Assembly: GCA_026120035.1 (NCBI GenBank) | Contig: JALRME010000001.1 | Span: forward strand, 496,001-560,000 | Length of the DNA stretch: 64,000 nucleotides | Source: Coleophoma eucalyptorum | Taxonomy: Eukaryota > Ascomycota > Leotiomycetes > Helotiales > Dermateaceae | Direction: 5' to 3' | In this document: positions 1 through 10,456 of the stretch, piece by piece | Numbering within the stretch: the first letter of the stretch is position 1 | How the letters are laid out: each line of letters begins with the position of its first letter | Position numbers and translations under genes: made by a program | Notes under the pieces: generated by a model | The model's input: the letters and a program-made list of their open reading frames with translations, nothing else | What the model was told of the DNA's origin: nothing | The model's database searches: none

Positions 1-799
1 CAACAGTTGAAGTATTTGGCAACAATAAAGATGCAAGTATGGGAGTTACCGTTCAAGCTTTCTGTGGAGGAGAGAATGTGGAGGAGAGAAGAGGATGAAG
101 CGGTGATTTATATATCCTGTTGGGGGTACTCCTCCATGGCCTTGCTGACCCGATGATCGATGTATAATTGTTCCTGGCCGGTGTTTAGCAAGTAAATCCG
201 AGAGAGTTGAATTGCAAAGTCCGGAATCTTGCTTCTTTCTGCTCATCATGGTTCACAGACGTCAAGATGTGTATGTTTAAGCTGGTCCGATGGATTCGAT
301 GCAGCCAATAAGAGAGTGATTTCCTAATCCGGACACTGTAAGGAAACAGGACAGGGGACGACGCACTGTTCCAAGCTGGGCTAGTGCAGTGTTTGTTAGT
401 GTAAGCACCTCGACGGGCCAGCATTAACATTTACCCGTTAAGATTTAACCCAGCCGAGCCAGCCTTTCCTTTGATGTAACACCAACTCCATGTAAGGATC
501 AAAAAGAGTATCTAGTTAGTGTCGTACATGCTGTTTGCGCGGGCAAACTCTCACTGAAAATGCTATCTATAATACATCTTTGCTTTGAGAGAAGTCATCT
601 ATCTGTTCGAATACATGCTGCAACAAACGATGCACGGGATGGCATATTGTACAAAATGACTTGAAAATTGCTATCACCCATGCCCTAAGTTATTCGACTA
701 AAATATGGATGATATGAATACTTAGCAATCAAAAACAAGTGCTTGTGGTAAAAAGTGTGCGGTTCAAGATTTTGAACTGTACAATTTTATAAATACAAT
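1..799. other. Intergenic / edge region, nothing recognised
   Basis: No reading frame here has recognisable domains or a sensible exon structure. It lies downstream of the minus-strand transcription factor gene and probably holds its 3' UTR. Confidence 0.5.
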
Positions 800-2743
800 T
801 CAGAGAAAGCTTCTAAGGATCTGTGCTCCCTTCGCAGCAAGTTGGCTCTGGGCCTTTACACTGTCCAAGTAAGAAATGCACTGCTCAATCTCGATTTCTA
901 AGTTTGTTGATTCTTGGATAAGACACATCCCTGCTGCAAAAATGTATACCGACAGGGCCCTAGGGCAACACGATATTGTTTAGCCTGTATTCTTAAATAG
1001 GGACATCACACTTTATACCCTTGTCTTCTTCGGGCAGTTGGATGCTTCCATTGCTGGATAATCCATACAATTGACTTTGCAGAATTGAGACAGATCGCTC
1101 TTTGACCCTTGAATTCGTTGGATGAAGGCGATGCTAGCCATTCTTGCTGAGGGGTTTGATTTATGACCAGTCGGTAATACGACAGTACTAACGTCAAGTG
1201 GTATCTCTGCCATGTAATCCATGGCATTCGGTCGTCTCGCGATTTTGTCTTATCATCAACCGGCTCGTCAGGTTGGAGATGTACAGGTAAGCTAACGATA
1301 ATTTCTGCTAGCTGCTGATCTGCGAGACGAACAAGCTCCAGGCGTGGAATAACAGCATTGCGAAGAGCTTTCTGAAATCGATAATGTGTGAGAGCAATTC
1401 GAGCCATAGCAGTGTGGTATTGGACGGGGAATGCGATTTCCTTCTCGTTTTCTATGGCCGTCTCTTCCATAACTTGCAAGTCTTCACTGCTAAGTGTAGG
1501 TAGAACAATTTCGAAGTCGACTCCGGAGACACATGGGGCATGAAAAGGAACTCTCAGCCTACGCTAGATTTAGATTGTGTATTGACTAGTTCAAAATAAC
1601 TCACCACTCGCATATAACGAGAGCCCACCACATATTACGAGAGTTTTCTGCAGACAATTTGGTCTTGTTAGGTTGTTCGCTCTTCTCTAATCCAAATCGC
1701 CGAGCAATACGAATTGCACAAGACCACATACTCTGGAATAGGTCATAGTCGCCAAAGTTATTAAAGCAGATTCCTAGGATGGCAATAGCTTGTACCGTAC
1801 GGATATCATGTCTTGTAAGAAATTGGGCGTGGTCGAGACGAAAAAGGGCAGTGCGGTACCAGTTTTTGAGAAGCATTGAGTGATCATCTAGACTCGTAAG
1901 ACGCATTCTATTCCCTAAAAAAGGCGAAACACTTACTAAGTGGTAGATCAGCAACATCACTTTCTTCTTTATCCATAATCAACAGGGTAGTCTGATAATA
2001 TGGGCCACTATCATCAGAAATATTGAGTAGAATAGAGCAAGCATACTGTAAGCACACTAAAGTATATTGCCAACCATAAGCAATTTGTCGACTGAATGCT
2101 CATCCCTGTTTCAAGCTTATCCCAAAAACTTTCATGCTCGATTTCAAAATTAGGATAATCTAGGGCATAGTGAACCCAAGAGTTCCATATCGCTCCATGT
2201 CGTATGGTAGCTGTGCTGCATGCACGGGATGGGAGCACTATTGCTTCCCAGCCCTCAAATAACCCGCGGTCGGGTGACGACGTTTCAAAGAGCATTTCCT
2301 CGTACGTATTTATATTCCCGTAATCGCGCCTTCGTGTTGCTGTTATCTTTGTACAAATACCTCCAGGGGTTGAAGAGGTTGAAGAGCCTGTAGCTTGTGC
2401 CAGTGCCCACTGCAGTTGGCGCCTTTCTTCAAGTAAAAATGAATACGAATGAGTAGAATCCGAATCCTCCGCCCTAAAAACCATCTCAGCCTAATACTAA
2501 TTCCAGAAATGACTGTAATGTTACGGGCACTGTAACCTCTCCTCGGACGATGACTTTCTCCCTGGTACATGTTTCGGCCCTACCACGGCGTATGCATGCT
2601 TCACATGGTATGTTTTTGTCACACTTGGTCTTCCGTTCTGAGCAAGACAGGCAGCTTTTGGGGGCTCGCTGAGTAGATCGTAGAGGTTGCATGCCAGTTT
2701 CGAACCCGATGTGATCTTGGGCTTTGCCAACAGTCAAATACAC
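800..2743 (-). CDS. Zn(II)2Cys6 fungal transcription factor
   Basis: This is a probable DNA-binding regulator of the fungal binuclear zinc cluster class. The N-terminal exon carries the Cys6 motif CLSCSERKTKCD followed by PCEACIRRGRAETC (about residues 31-58). Later exons carry the fungal-specific transcription factor domain, including the WLAIYFSVL segment and a region with TVQAIAILGICFNNFGDYD. The frame can be carried to a final exon ending in LAAKGAQILRSFL, with a TGA at 800-802, using short GT-AG introns near 2480-2530, 1915-2060, 1535-1605 and 965-1025. One of these joins (about 1915-2060) needs two closely spaced introns and is uncertain. The adjacent transporter and DUF1479 genes suggest it regulates them. 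In contrast to those two, it reads as intact. Confidence 0.8.
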
Positions 2744-3469
2744 CCTCGGACTATGTACATGTACCCAGAGAATGAACAGTAATGTAAGAGGGTGGAGGGC
2801 CGAAACAGGAGTAATGTTACACAGACGGAATTTATAAAGTGGCTGGGAATTATGCCCGAGATTGATTGAATTGGGGGAGCGTTGTTGTCGATGCCGGAAT
2901 TTCTCTAGAGCGTATGGCTGGCCACAATCACAGCACTTATACTCTTAAAAAAGTAGGTGTACAGAGTGTTTTCACCGCCTTCTAAAACTCTGCTCAGCAG
3001 AATACCAAATTATCCCTGAAACCACAGGCTACAGTGACTACTTATAGGACAGTTTTAAGAAGGCGGTGATAATTCTTGCCCTAGGCCTGTCACCACTGCC
3101 GAGTGACGGAGACTTTACCTTGCTAGCTAACTTGAGTAATAGATTATATTAATCTCGCTCGAACTCGCCCGACTTTGAATTTCACAAAATTTACGATATG
3201 GTGGATGGCATTGACGCATTAATAATAACCTTAGTATTCGTAATAGCCTTCCTAGCTATCGCCTTGTCTCAGACGTGAAATACCATTATAACTGTACAAG
3301 CTCATGTATACAATTCAAACCTTCAAAATCCATCACGTGCCTCGATCAAAGAAACCGAGTTTCTGAAGTTATACTAATGTATAATTATCCATATACAAGC
3401 CATACAGCGGAGGCCTGGAGTTCTTGGCTAACTGACTCTATGCAGCCTTTACATCTCTCATGACAATGT
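2744..3469. other. Intergenic region with a hairpin
   Basis: AT-rich sequence between the transcription factor promoter and the 3' end of the transporter pseudogene. Apart from the inverted repeat at 2972-3069 I recognise nothing in it. Confidence 0.5.
2972..3069. repeat. Inverted repeat, about 18 bp arms
   Basis: The left arm TCACCGCCTTCTAAAACT (2972-2989) is matched by the reverse complement of 3051-3069, with one bulged base. The arms are separated by about 60 bp. It could be a small MITE-like relic or a transcript hairpin. Confidence 0.6.
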
Positions 3470-5169
3470 TCATTTTGTGACCTCGGATTTAATTACCACA
3501 ATCGCAGAAGGGTGAGAGGTGTTAGAGCCTTCTATAATCTGTACACCCTCGAACTGATGTGGGATATCCTCCAGTGCCATTCCCTTCGTTTCAACCCAGA
3601 AAAATTAGACCAATGCAAGGAATATGATATTATACGATGCATTGATGATGTAAAACCTCCAACCAATATTTTTCATGGCATATCCAAGAGCAAAGGACGA
3701 CATTAATCTAAGTTCGCAAGTTAAAAAGAATTCTCTTAGCTTGATACTGCATTTGATCACTCGCCCAAACCCAGCGTCAATGAAGCGAAATATGGCAATT
3801 CCTGTGGTCCGTAGTTTATATTGAGATATCTCTGTTGGATAAAGACTTGTCATCGGGGTAATGGAGAGATGCATAACAGCCTTGGAAAAGAAAGATAGCA
3901 GCAATAGAGCCGTATATCCCTGTTGTGTTTGTGCTGTCCCCATACTCTGTAATTCATCAGTATAATCGTGGCATTTTCTTAAATAGTGCATAATTTTCAC
4001 TATGCCTCCTAGCATATACAAACAGACTATCATACCGGTGATGCCACCAAGTGTTTGGGTGCGTCGACCTAGAATATCGAGCATATAACTCCCACACACC
4101 GCTATCGCGAATGAACAGCAACTGATTATCACATTTATCTGTAGTTGGGTCGTAGTGCTTGTGATGCCAGCTTGTGTAAGCATCTTCCCCAAATAAAACC
4201 TAGTATATTGTCAGCTTAATATGAACTTCCTAGTGGCATAGATAGAACCTTACGAGACAACGAAATTTCCAAATTGCTGAATCATAACCCCGAAAGAGAT
4301 TAAGATAAGTAGTCTCCTACGATTTCCAGGAGTCCTTATTATTTCTTTCCAAGGATTGCCGGGTGTGTCTTCTTTCTCTTTCATCAACGCTGTTTCAATC
4401 TTCTCAAAAGAGTCGTTGATGGTTTGGACATCATCTTTATCAGAGATGATTGATAGAACCTCCTTGCATATTCAAACTTACCGTGCGCTATGAGCCAGCG
4501 CGGAGACTCCGGGATAAATGGAAGAATACAGAGTGCCAAAGCACTCGGCAAAGCTTGCACTAGAAAGGGCGCTCGCCATGCCCAAGTAGACGCAGTGTTC
4601 CTCGTTCCATAATTCATGATTGCAGCAACCAAGCTTCCGACGTAAAAGCAGGAGAAAAATAGGCCCAAAATGAAACCACGGGTGATAGGGGGTAAGAGTT
4701 CAGCGATAAGGGCTGGAGCCGCTCCACTTGACAAATTTGCGCCCATGCCAACGATGACTCGCCCAATGACAAACATGGCAATGTTCCGAGCAGAGACTTG
4801 GAGGGTTATACCAACAAAACAAACCCATGCATATACCAGTATGGACTTTTTTCGACCAAGACGGTCAGGAATGGGCTGCATCAACAAGCAGCCTAGCATA
4901 TTGCCTACCCAGCCTGAAGCATTGTTAAGGCCGGTTGTTGTAACCGTCAAGTTGAAGTACTTTGTATACTGAGATTTGATATTGAGACCATTCAGGACTG
5001 ATGAATCGTATCCTAAAGTCTGACACTTGTTAGCACAATTCGATGTGGGTTAAAGGGCAATATTTACAGCAGAGTTGACAATAGCAACTGCAAGAACCAG
5101 GAATTTGAGAAGCTTTGCATTTTTGGGTACTAGTGGTGACACATTGTGACGCTTGCTAAAAGGTGACAT
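3470..5169 (-). pseudogene. MFS sugar transporter, disrupted
   Basis: The family is clear: a hexose-transporter-like MFS protein with GYDSSVLNGLN, the DRLGRKK loop, PESPRWLIAHGKFEYAR and, in the C-terminal half, LYPTEI and LRTTGIAIFRFIDAGFG. Its introns are ordinary (for example an in-frame one of about 53 nt near 3705-3755 and one near 4200-4255). Two lesions break it. After KFEYAR (about 4461) the reading frame shifts by one base; the homologous continuation VLSIISDKDDVQTINDSFEK is in the next frame. In the last membrane helix a TAA (about 3604-3606) interrupts the read-through IIFLALV-stop-FFWVETKGMALEDI. The homologous reading continues to a TGA at 3470-3472. A sequencing error could explain one lesion, less easily both. 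Upstream of it lies a DUF1479 gene on the other strand. Confidence 0.8.
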
Positions 5170-5661
5170 TGCGAGTTTTGTAAGAATGGAAATAGTGGTG
5201 CATGAGAATTGAAAGATCATCCAGAATAAATTCCTCCATCTTATATATACTTTGGCTCTTTCTTATCTAACCCTATAGCATGTGACTGGTTAGTTGCTAG
5301 TATCCTCCTGTTAAGATTTCGGTTGAGTTCGGGCAAGCAAATCACGAAATTGCCAAACACTAGTTTTACTCAGCCCGTGTCCTGTGCACGTAAAACGTGT
5401 TGATTCAGCAGACTTCCTCGAAATATGTAACTAGGCCGAGCTCGGCCGAGGATATATTTCAATCGATCATAGAGTAAGTTCGACGATATGATATAAAAGA
5501 ACTCCAAAGCGTAGAAATATAAATGATAAGTATTTCCGCCAGCTAGACTTGTATATGGAACCATTTGTACTGACGGCCTCTTTTCTCCTTGTATTACTAC
5601 TTCATAGCAAAATACCCATTATCAAGATTTCAGCTTCCTCAGAAACACTGAGATTTTTATA
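5170..5661. promoter_or_regulatory. Shared divergent promoter region
   Basis: Intergenic segment of 492 bp between the start codons of the minus-strand transporter pseudogene and the plus-strand DUF1479 gene. It contains the palindrome listed separately. No TATA box could be assigned with confidence. Confidence 0.5.
5434..5448. promoter_or_regulatory. GC palindrome, candidate Zn2Cys6 operator
   Basis: GGCCGAGCTCGGCC (5434-5447) is a perfect 14 bp palindrome in AT-rich surroundings. It contains CCG-N4-CGG and an abutting CGGCCG. Inverted or everted CGG triplets are the usual targets of Zn2Cys6 factors, and one is encoded 2.7 kb away. The binding role is inference. Confidence 0.4.
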
Positions 5662-7027
5662 ATGGGTGAGACTTTTCACACTTGGCCAGAATGGAAGGAA
5701 TTTTCCACTTCGCTTGACAGAAAAGCCGAATCGACTGATTTCCTCAAAGCTAAGGAAGCTATCATATCCCATTATGGAGAACCAGCTATCTCCAAAAGCT
5801 GGATTAAAATATGCGAGAGCCTTGCTATTGTCACCGACCAAATTGCAAAGCAATCTAGCAGCTGCATACCGGTCTTGTCGATGGATGAAGTCCTTGAACA
5901 TGGTGGTCATTTTACTGAAGCTCAAGCTATACAAATGAAAACCACGGGCTGTTTCATCATCCGACGAGTACTCGAAAAGGAATCTGCTATCCAACACTTC
6001 CAGGAACTGAAGTCTTATATTCATAATAATAAGGAGAACATCAATACCTGGCCAAAGGCAAGCCCCTCGATTTATAACCTCTACAATTCTCCCACCCAAA
6101 TAGCGATTCGAACCCACCCAAATCAACTTCTGCTTCAACGCAGAATCAATGAGTTTTGGAATGGGGAACATGATATATCTTCGCCACTGCCGTATACGGA
6201 TGCAGTTCGTGTTCGACCCCCTGGACAACAATTTCTTGGACTCGGTCCACATATTGACGCTGGCAGTCTTTGTCGCTGGGCAGACGAAAGATATCGTAAG
6301 GCATACGACAAAGTGTTTTCTGGAGAGCCAGAGCTTCATGACTGCTATGATCTCCAGGCTCGCAAAGAGGCAGATCAGTTCATATTCCAAGGAGATGCAT
6401 ACTCTACTGTTTTTCGATCCTTCCAAGGCTGGACAGCACTGTCAAGCGCGTCAAAAGGAAAAGGGGGTCTGCTCCTATACCCTAATGTACAGGAAGCAAT
6501 TGCTTACTTGCTTCTAAGACCATTCTTCAGTCCACCGGAGAATAAAGCTGGCATAATGGATCCTCGGAAGTGGAAATTTGATGCTGCATCTGACTGGTTT
6601 CCTGGTACACTTTTGAAACAGAGTCAAATGCTGAGCCCAACCTCTCATCCACATCTCCGCCTCAAGGAGTGCCTTGTTCATATTCCTGCCATTGACGCTT
6701 TCGACACTGTCTGGTGGCATACAGATGTGAGTGTTTACTTGTTTCTTACTTGCTATTGCCTTCTCTTCTAATGAGTAATAAATGTGCCATGCAGTGGACT
6801 CAGATCACAACGGAGATAGTGATGCTTCTGTGGTACATATTGCGGCCTGTCCAAGTACGGTATCGAACAAAGCATATATTCGAAAGCAGCTTGCTGCATT
6901 TTATAGTGGAGAAGGTCCACCAGATTGCAAATTCAAAGTAAAGGCAGACGAGTCCAAGTTTGTAGGCTATTCGGGATATGATAATATAAGTGAAGAAGCC
7001 AAAGAATCTTTAGAGTTTGGCCTTTAA
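5662..7027 (+). CDS. DUF1479 (YbiU-like) dioxygenase-fold protein, splice site possibly lost
   Basis: Exon 1 gives about 355 residues of a DUF1479 protein, a family structurally related to Fe(II)/2-oxoglutarate oxygenases. HIDAGSLCRW and WWHTD are likely metal-site motifs. Exon 2 carries CHAVDSDHNGDSDASVVHIA and ends EAKESLEFGL. The natural phase-0 intron would be 6727-6781 (55 nt, donor GTGAGT, branch TTCTAATG), joining HTD to MCHAVDSD. However, the two bases before ATGTGCC are AA, not AG. The nearest true AGs either introduce a stop (at 6775) or shift the frame (at 6794). Retaining the intron truncates the protein at 369 residues. The gene may be non-functional, use a rare acceptor, or carry a sequence error. 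It is divergent from a broken transporter. Confidence 0.75.
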
Positions 7028-7686
7028 AATGTGTTTTTGTCACTATGGTTATAACGGCATTGATTGCGCCAAATCCGTGTTACTGCGGGTAGGATGTTTG
7101 TAAGGATATTTGTTATCAGAGAATAGTAACAGAGAATAGAATGCCCATAGTGCAGATCATTATATCGATAACTAACCACATTTCCAGCGCTTCAATTGTG
7201 TAATTACTCTCGACCATAGAGTTATTAATATACTTCCGTACTGTTTGTATGTCAGAAAAGCATATTGATGTTCAGCTCTTACCATAAAAGAAGTCTCATG
7301 TACATGTACTTCGGTCCGATGTCTCTTTTGGCCAAATTCCCTCTGTCTTGAAATAAACGCTGACCAATCTAGGTGCAAAGCCTAGCATTTCTGATCTTGG
7401 TGGATAATGCTTGGTCTTGCCCCTAGGATAAAGCTACCTTTGCTTTCGTATATCTATAAAACCTATTCTACTACCTACTAAGCTAGTTCTTGCACCCCTA
7501 ATGAGCTGCACCCCGTAAGCCATGATAATGTGACTTGCATTACACAGTATAACGGCATCCAAAGCTGGGTAAATATGTGTATTCTACATAGCTGGAGCCT
7601 TCTCCTCTAATTAAGAATCGCTCTTGATTCACTATTTCAGCTACTCTTTACTATCAGTTTCTTATATTCGGGGAACCAGAAAAGGT
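7028..7686. other. Intergenic, convergent 3' ends
   Basis: Region between the 3' ends of the DUF1479 and DUF7580 genes. I see no RNA gene, repeat or further coding exon. Confidence 0.5.
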
Positions 7687-10080
7687 TCACTGCCAACGCT
7701 TAGCAAGCTTGTCTAACGGTGCGACTATCCCATCATGCAATCTCTCCACAACCATTTCATAATTCTTCACACTGACGGAAGTTACATTTTGCGGTGACAA
7801 GCAGCACTCGATTGCGCTATGATACTCTGGTTCTCGGGCTGATATCGTATCTAGGACGCCAAAGTCCCTAGCAAATGCACACATCATGGCATGACTGGGC
7901 CGTTCGGTGGATTTTTCTTTGTATATACCGTCATCCAATTGTATAGATTTGTCAATGGATTCCAGAAGCGATCCGAAGCTGAGCTGAACCAGTACTACAC
8001 CGAGACATTCGAGTGAATTTCGGAGCCTGAAAATTTGAGCTTTCGACGAGTTTTGTAATTTTGCATCTTGTGACACCGAGGGCACAGTTGAATCCACAAC
8101 AGCAGACGGGAATTCTTTGGCGAAATACATATCCTCGAAAACAACTTCCTCGTCCTGAACTCTGAAGAATACATGGTCAGTGGTCCAATTATTGATGATC
8201 CATTGAGTCTGGTGTAGTTGTAGTACAACTTTTGCCAATGTCAAAGCAACTCGAGCAGCATCATGTGGAGAGAGCTTTTGAGGAACAGATGCGAGGACTT
8301 CCGTCAGGGTTGTTGTTGACCTGGAATCCGCTGTTGTGATTGCGAATGACTTACTACAGAATAGCTCCAAATAGGTGTCCGAGTCTCGTTCTTCACCTAG
8401 ATACCCTAGACATGATGGAACTTTTGCAGTTCGAAGAGCATTGCAGAGATCAGGTATCATTTTGGCCTGTTCTTCATTGTAGGATAATCCGATTTTCAAG
8501 GCATCTACCGAGACTAATACCGATTCTTCGAGTCCAATCGTACCCGTTATCGATGCGCTACTGTCTTTACTTGGCGGTGATAGAAATCGATGGGAGCTGG
8601 GCAGCATGTGTTCTTGTACTTGAAAAGGTTTCAGACTGTTATCTGAGGAAACTCTGGGAGGCTCTGTAGATGCAGTAGCAGCCGAGTCAACTTCAGATTT
8701 CTTATGGTTCCTTGTGCGGGGTTAATGAAGTTATATCTGAGAAGGATACAGATTTGTCTCACCTGATGTTAGACCAAAAGATTTTCCCACTTTGCGGTTT
8801 GAGAAATTTCGAAATCTTCAGCTGCGCCTTCTGATATTTTGTGGTTTTTTTATCACTAGGCTTATCTATTCTAGCTGAGGATTCGCTACATGCTACAGAG
8901 ATTGTTTGACTTGCGGCAGCAACATTAGAAATTGCTATTGACACCTCATCAGCAGCTGAGAGAATCTGAGAGATATTCGTATGAGTGGCCTCTGAGATTG
9001 TTAGATACGTCGGCTGAGGATCTGATACCTGGACAGATGGAGTGTGCAACTCGGCTACAGGCGTTGAAGTTCTTTGGGCGTGCAGGGAATTTGAGGATTG
9101 CACTGAGGTTCGACCTTTGAAGTAAACTTCCCATGCTTTAGATCGTTGAGTCATTGTTTGGAGATCTTGATGGTCTATCTCGTACGTCAGTATCAGCTGT
9201 TTAACTTCTTCCTTCGTGTCATATAGCTTGAAGGTGCTCATACCAATACCAGTCAAAGATGATAATGTAAAGATGATGCTAACTCCTTTATCTCGCTGTT
9301 TGGGAGACACGGCTGCTAGGCTTCGTAGATTGAGCATGGCTTTATGAGTAAAGTCGCAATTGCAGCGCCAGGCAATCTTTAGCTTGTCGTAAATATAGGT
9401 TGCGTTTCCAACCGCGATTGTCCACAATTTCACGAAGGCCATGGTATTGGAGCCTATTTCTTCTTCTCGTTCTTGGTCACGAGTTGCCACTCGTTTCTTC
9501 ATTTGCTCAATGTACAATCCCATTCTCTCACACTTTTGTAAATCCTCAGCTCGGAACCAAGTCTGTTTGGCACGCTCCCAGTTGTATTGCCACTTCTCGG
9601 CTGGTTTTGTATTTGAGTGTAACTTGAGATAAATGAGCATGCTATAAAGACTCAGGTCACCGAAAAGTTCTGGGACATTTGTCTCACCTCTTGGATTTCC
9701 AGACGTTCTTCCAGCTCTATAAGCGTCTCAAAAACCTCACTCAACCTTTCTGCCACAAATTGATAATCATCATCAAGCCGAATCTCCCATAATTTAAACA
9801 GGTGTGGATCCTTCCACCCTATGTATTCTTTTTTGCTGACCATCGCTAAGAATTCCTTCCGAGTGATGCAACCGTTAATGTACGGCTCAGTACCAGTGCA
9901 CATCAGGGTGTAAAGCAATCCTTCTAGCTCTCCCTGCTGGTATCTGACATCCATGATGAAACGTTTATATTCGGTACGAAAGCGCTTATAGTTCGACACG
10001 AAGCGCGCTCCATCTTCATATTGCTGGAGCAACTGGAAGACAACAGGATAGACCCCAAAAATGAGGCCTGCGACCTCCAT
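7687..10080 (-). CDS. DUF7580-domain protein (fungal, HeLo-like N-terminus)
   Basis: The N-terminus MEVAGLIFGVYPVVFQLLQQYE is the typical opening helix of fungal DUF7580 and related HeLo/prion-inhibition-type proteins. The C-terminal part has the degenerate kinase-like DUF7580 pattern: SPHDAARVALTLAKVVLQLH, then a Trp-rich TQWIINNWTTDHVFF, and LECLGVVLVQLSFG. A central region of about 290 residues is Ser/Thr-rich. The exon 2/3 join works as a 52 nt intron near 8707-8758 (SNIR to NHKKSEVDS). The first join near 9655-9690 does not: the obvious GTGAGA donor gives the wrong phase, and only a 35 nt intron restores it, so a small indel is possible. Relatives are found at incompatibility and immune-type loci. 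The gene is head-to-head with a TPR protein gene. The biochemical function is unknown. Confidence 0.7.
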
Positions 10081-10456
10081 TCTTTCGACACTGGGTACAC
10101 AGCAGCACCAGGCGTTTGGGAGAGGAGGCACTCACTCAGCCAAGTTACAAATGCACAAGATCACCCAGAATCGAGGTGAGGCTGTCGCAATGTGGAGGTG
10201 ATTACGGCGCAAATAAATGGGCAAGGGTAGGTTCTCTGTTCATGACGTGATTGGACGAGCCTAATCTATTATCTTGCGCTCACATTAATTACACGTGCTA
10301 CGAAGGCGTCCACCTAAAGCGGAGAATATGGAGGCTTGCGATACAGTTCTACACAATAGTGGGAAGCCATTCAACTCAGCCTCTCACTCTACCATTGTGA
10401 GCTTTCGAACTTTCCTCGCATAGTAACTACTCGATGCCTGCTCGAGGCTTGAAGTC
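10081..10456. promoter_or_regulatory. Shared 376 bp divergent promoter
   Basis: Sits between the start codons of the DUF7580 gene (minus) and the C2H2/TPR gene (plus). Short enough to be a bidirectional promoter. It contains a CACGTG E-box-like hexamer near 10291. Confidence 0.5.

Noticed and set aside
5602..6426. 274-residue minus-strand frame opposite the DUF1479 gene
   Set aside because: The antisense frame has no motifs, while the plus strand encodes a clear conserved family.
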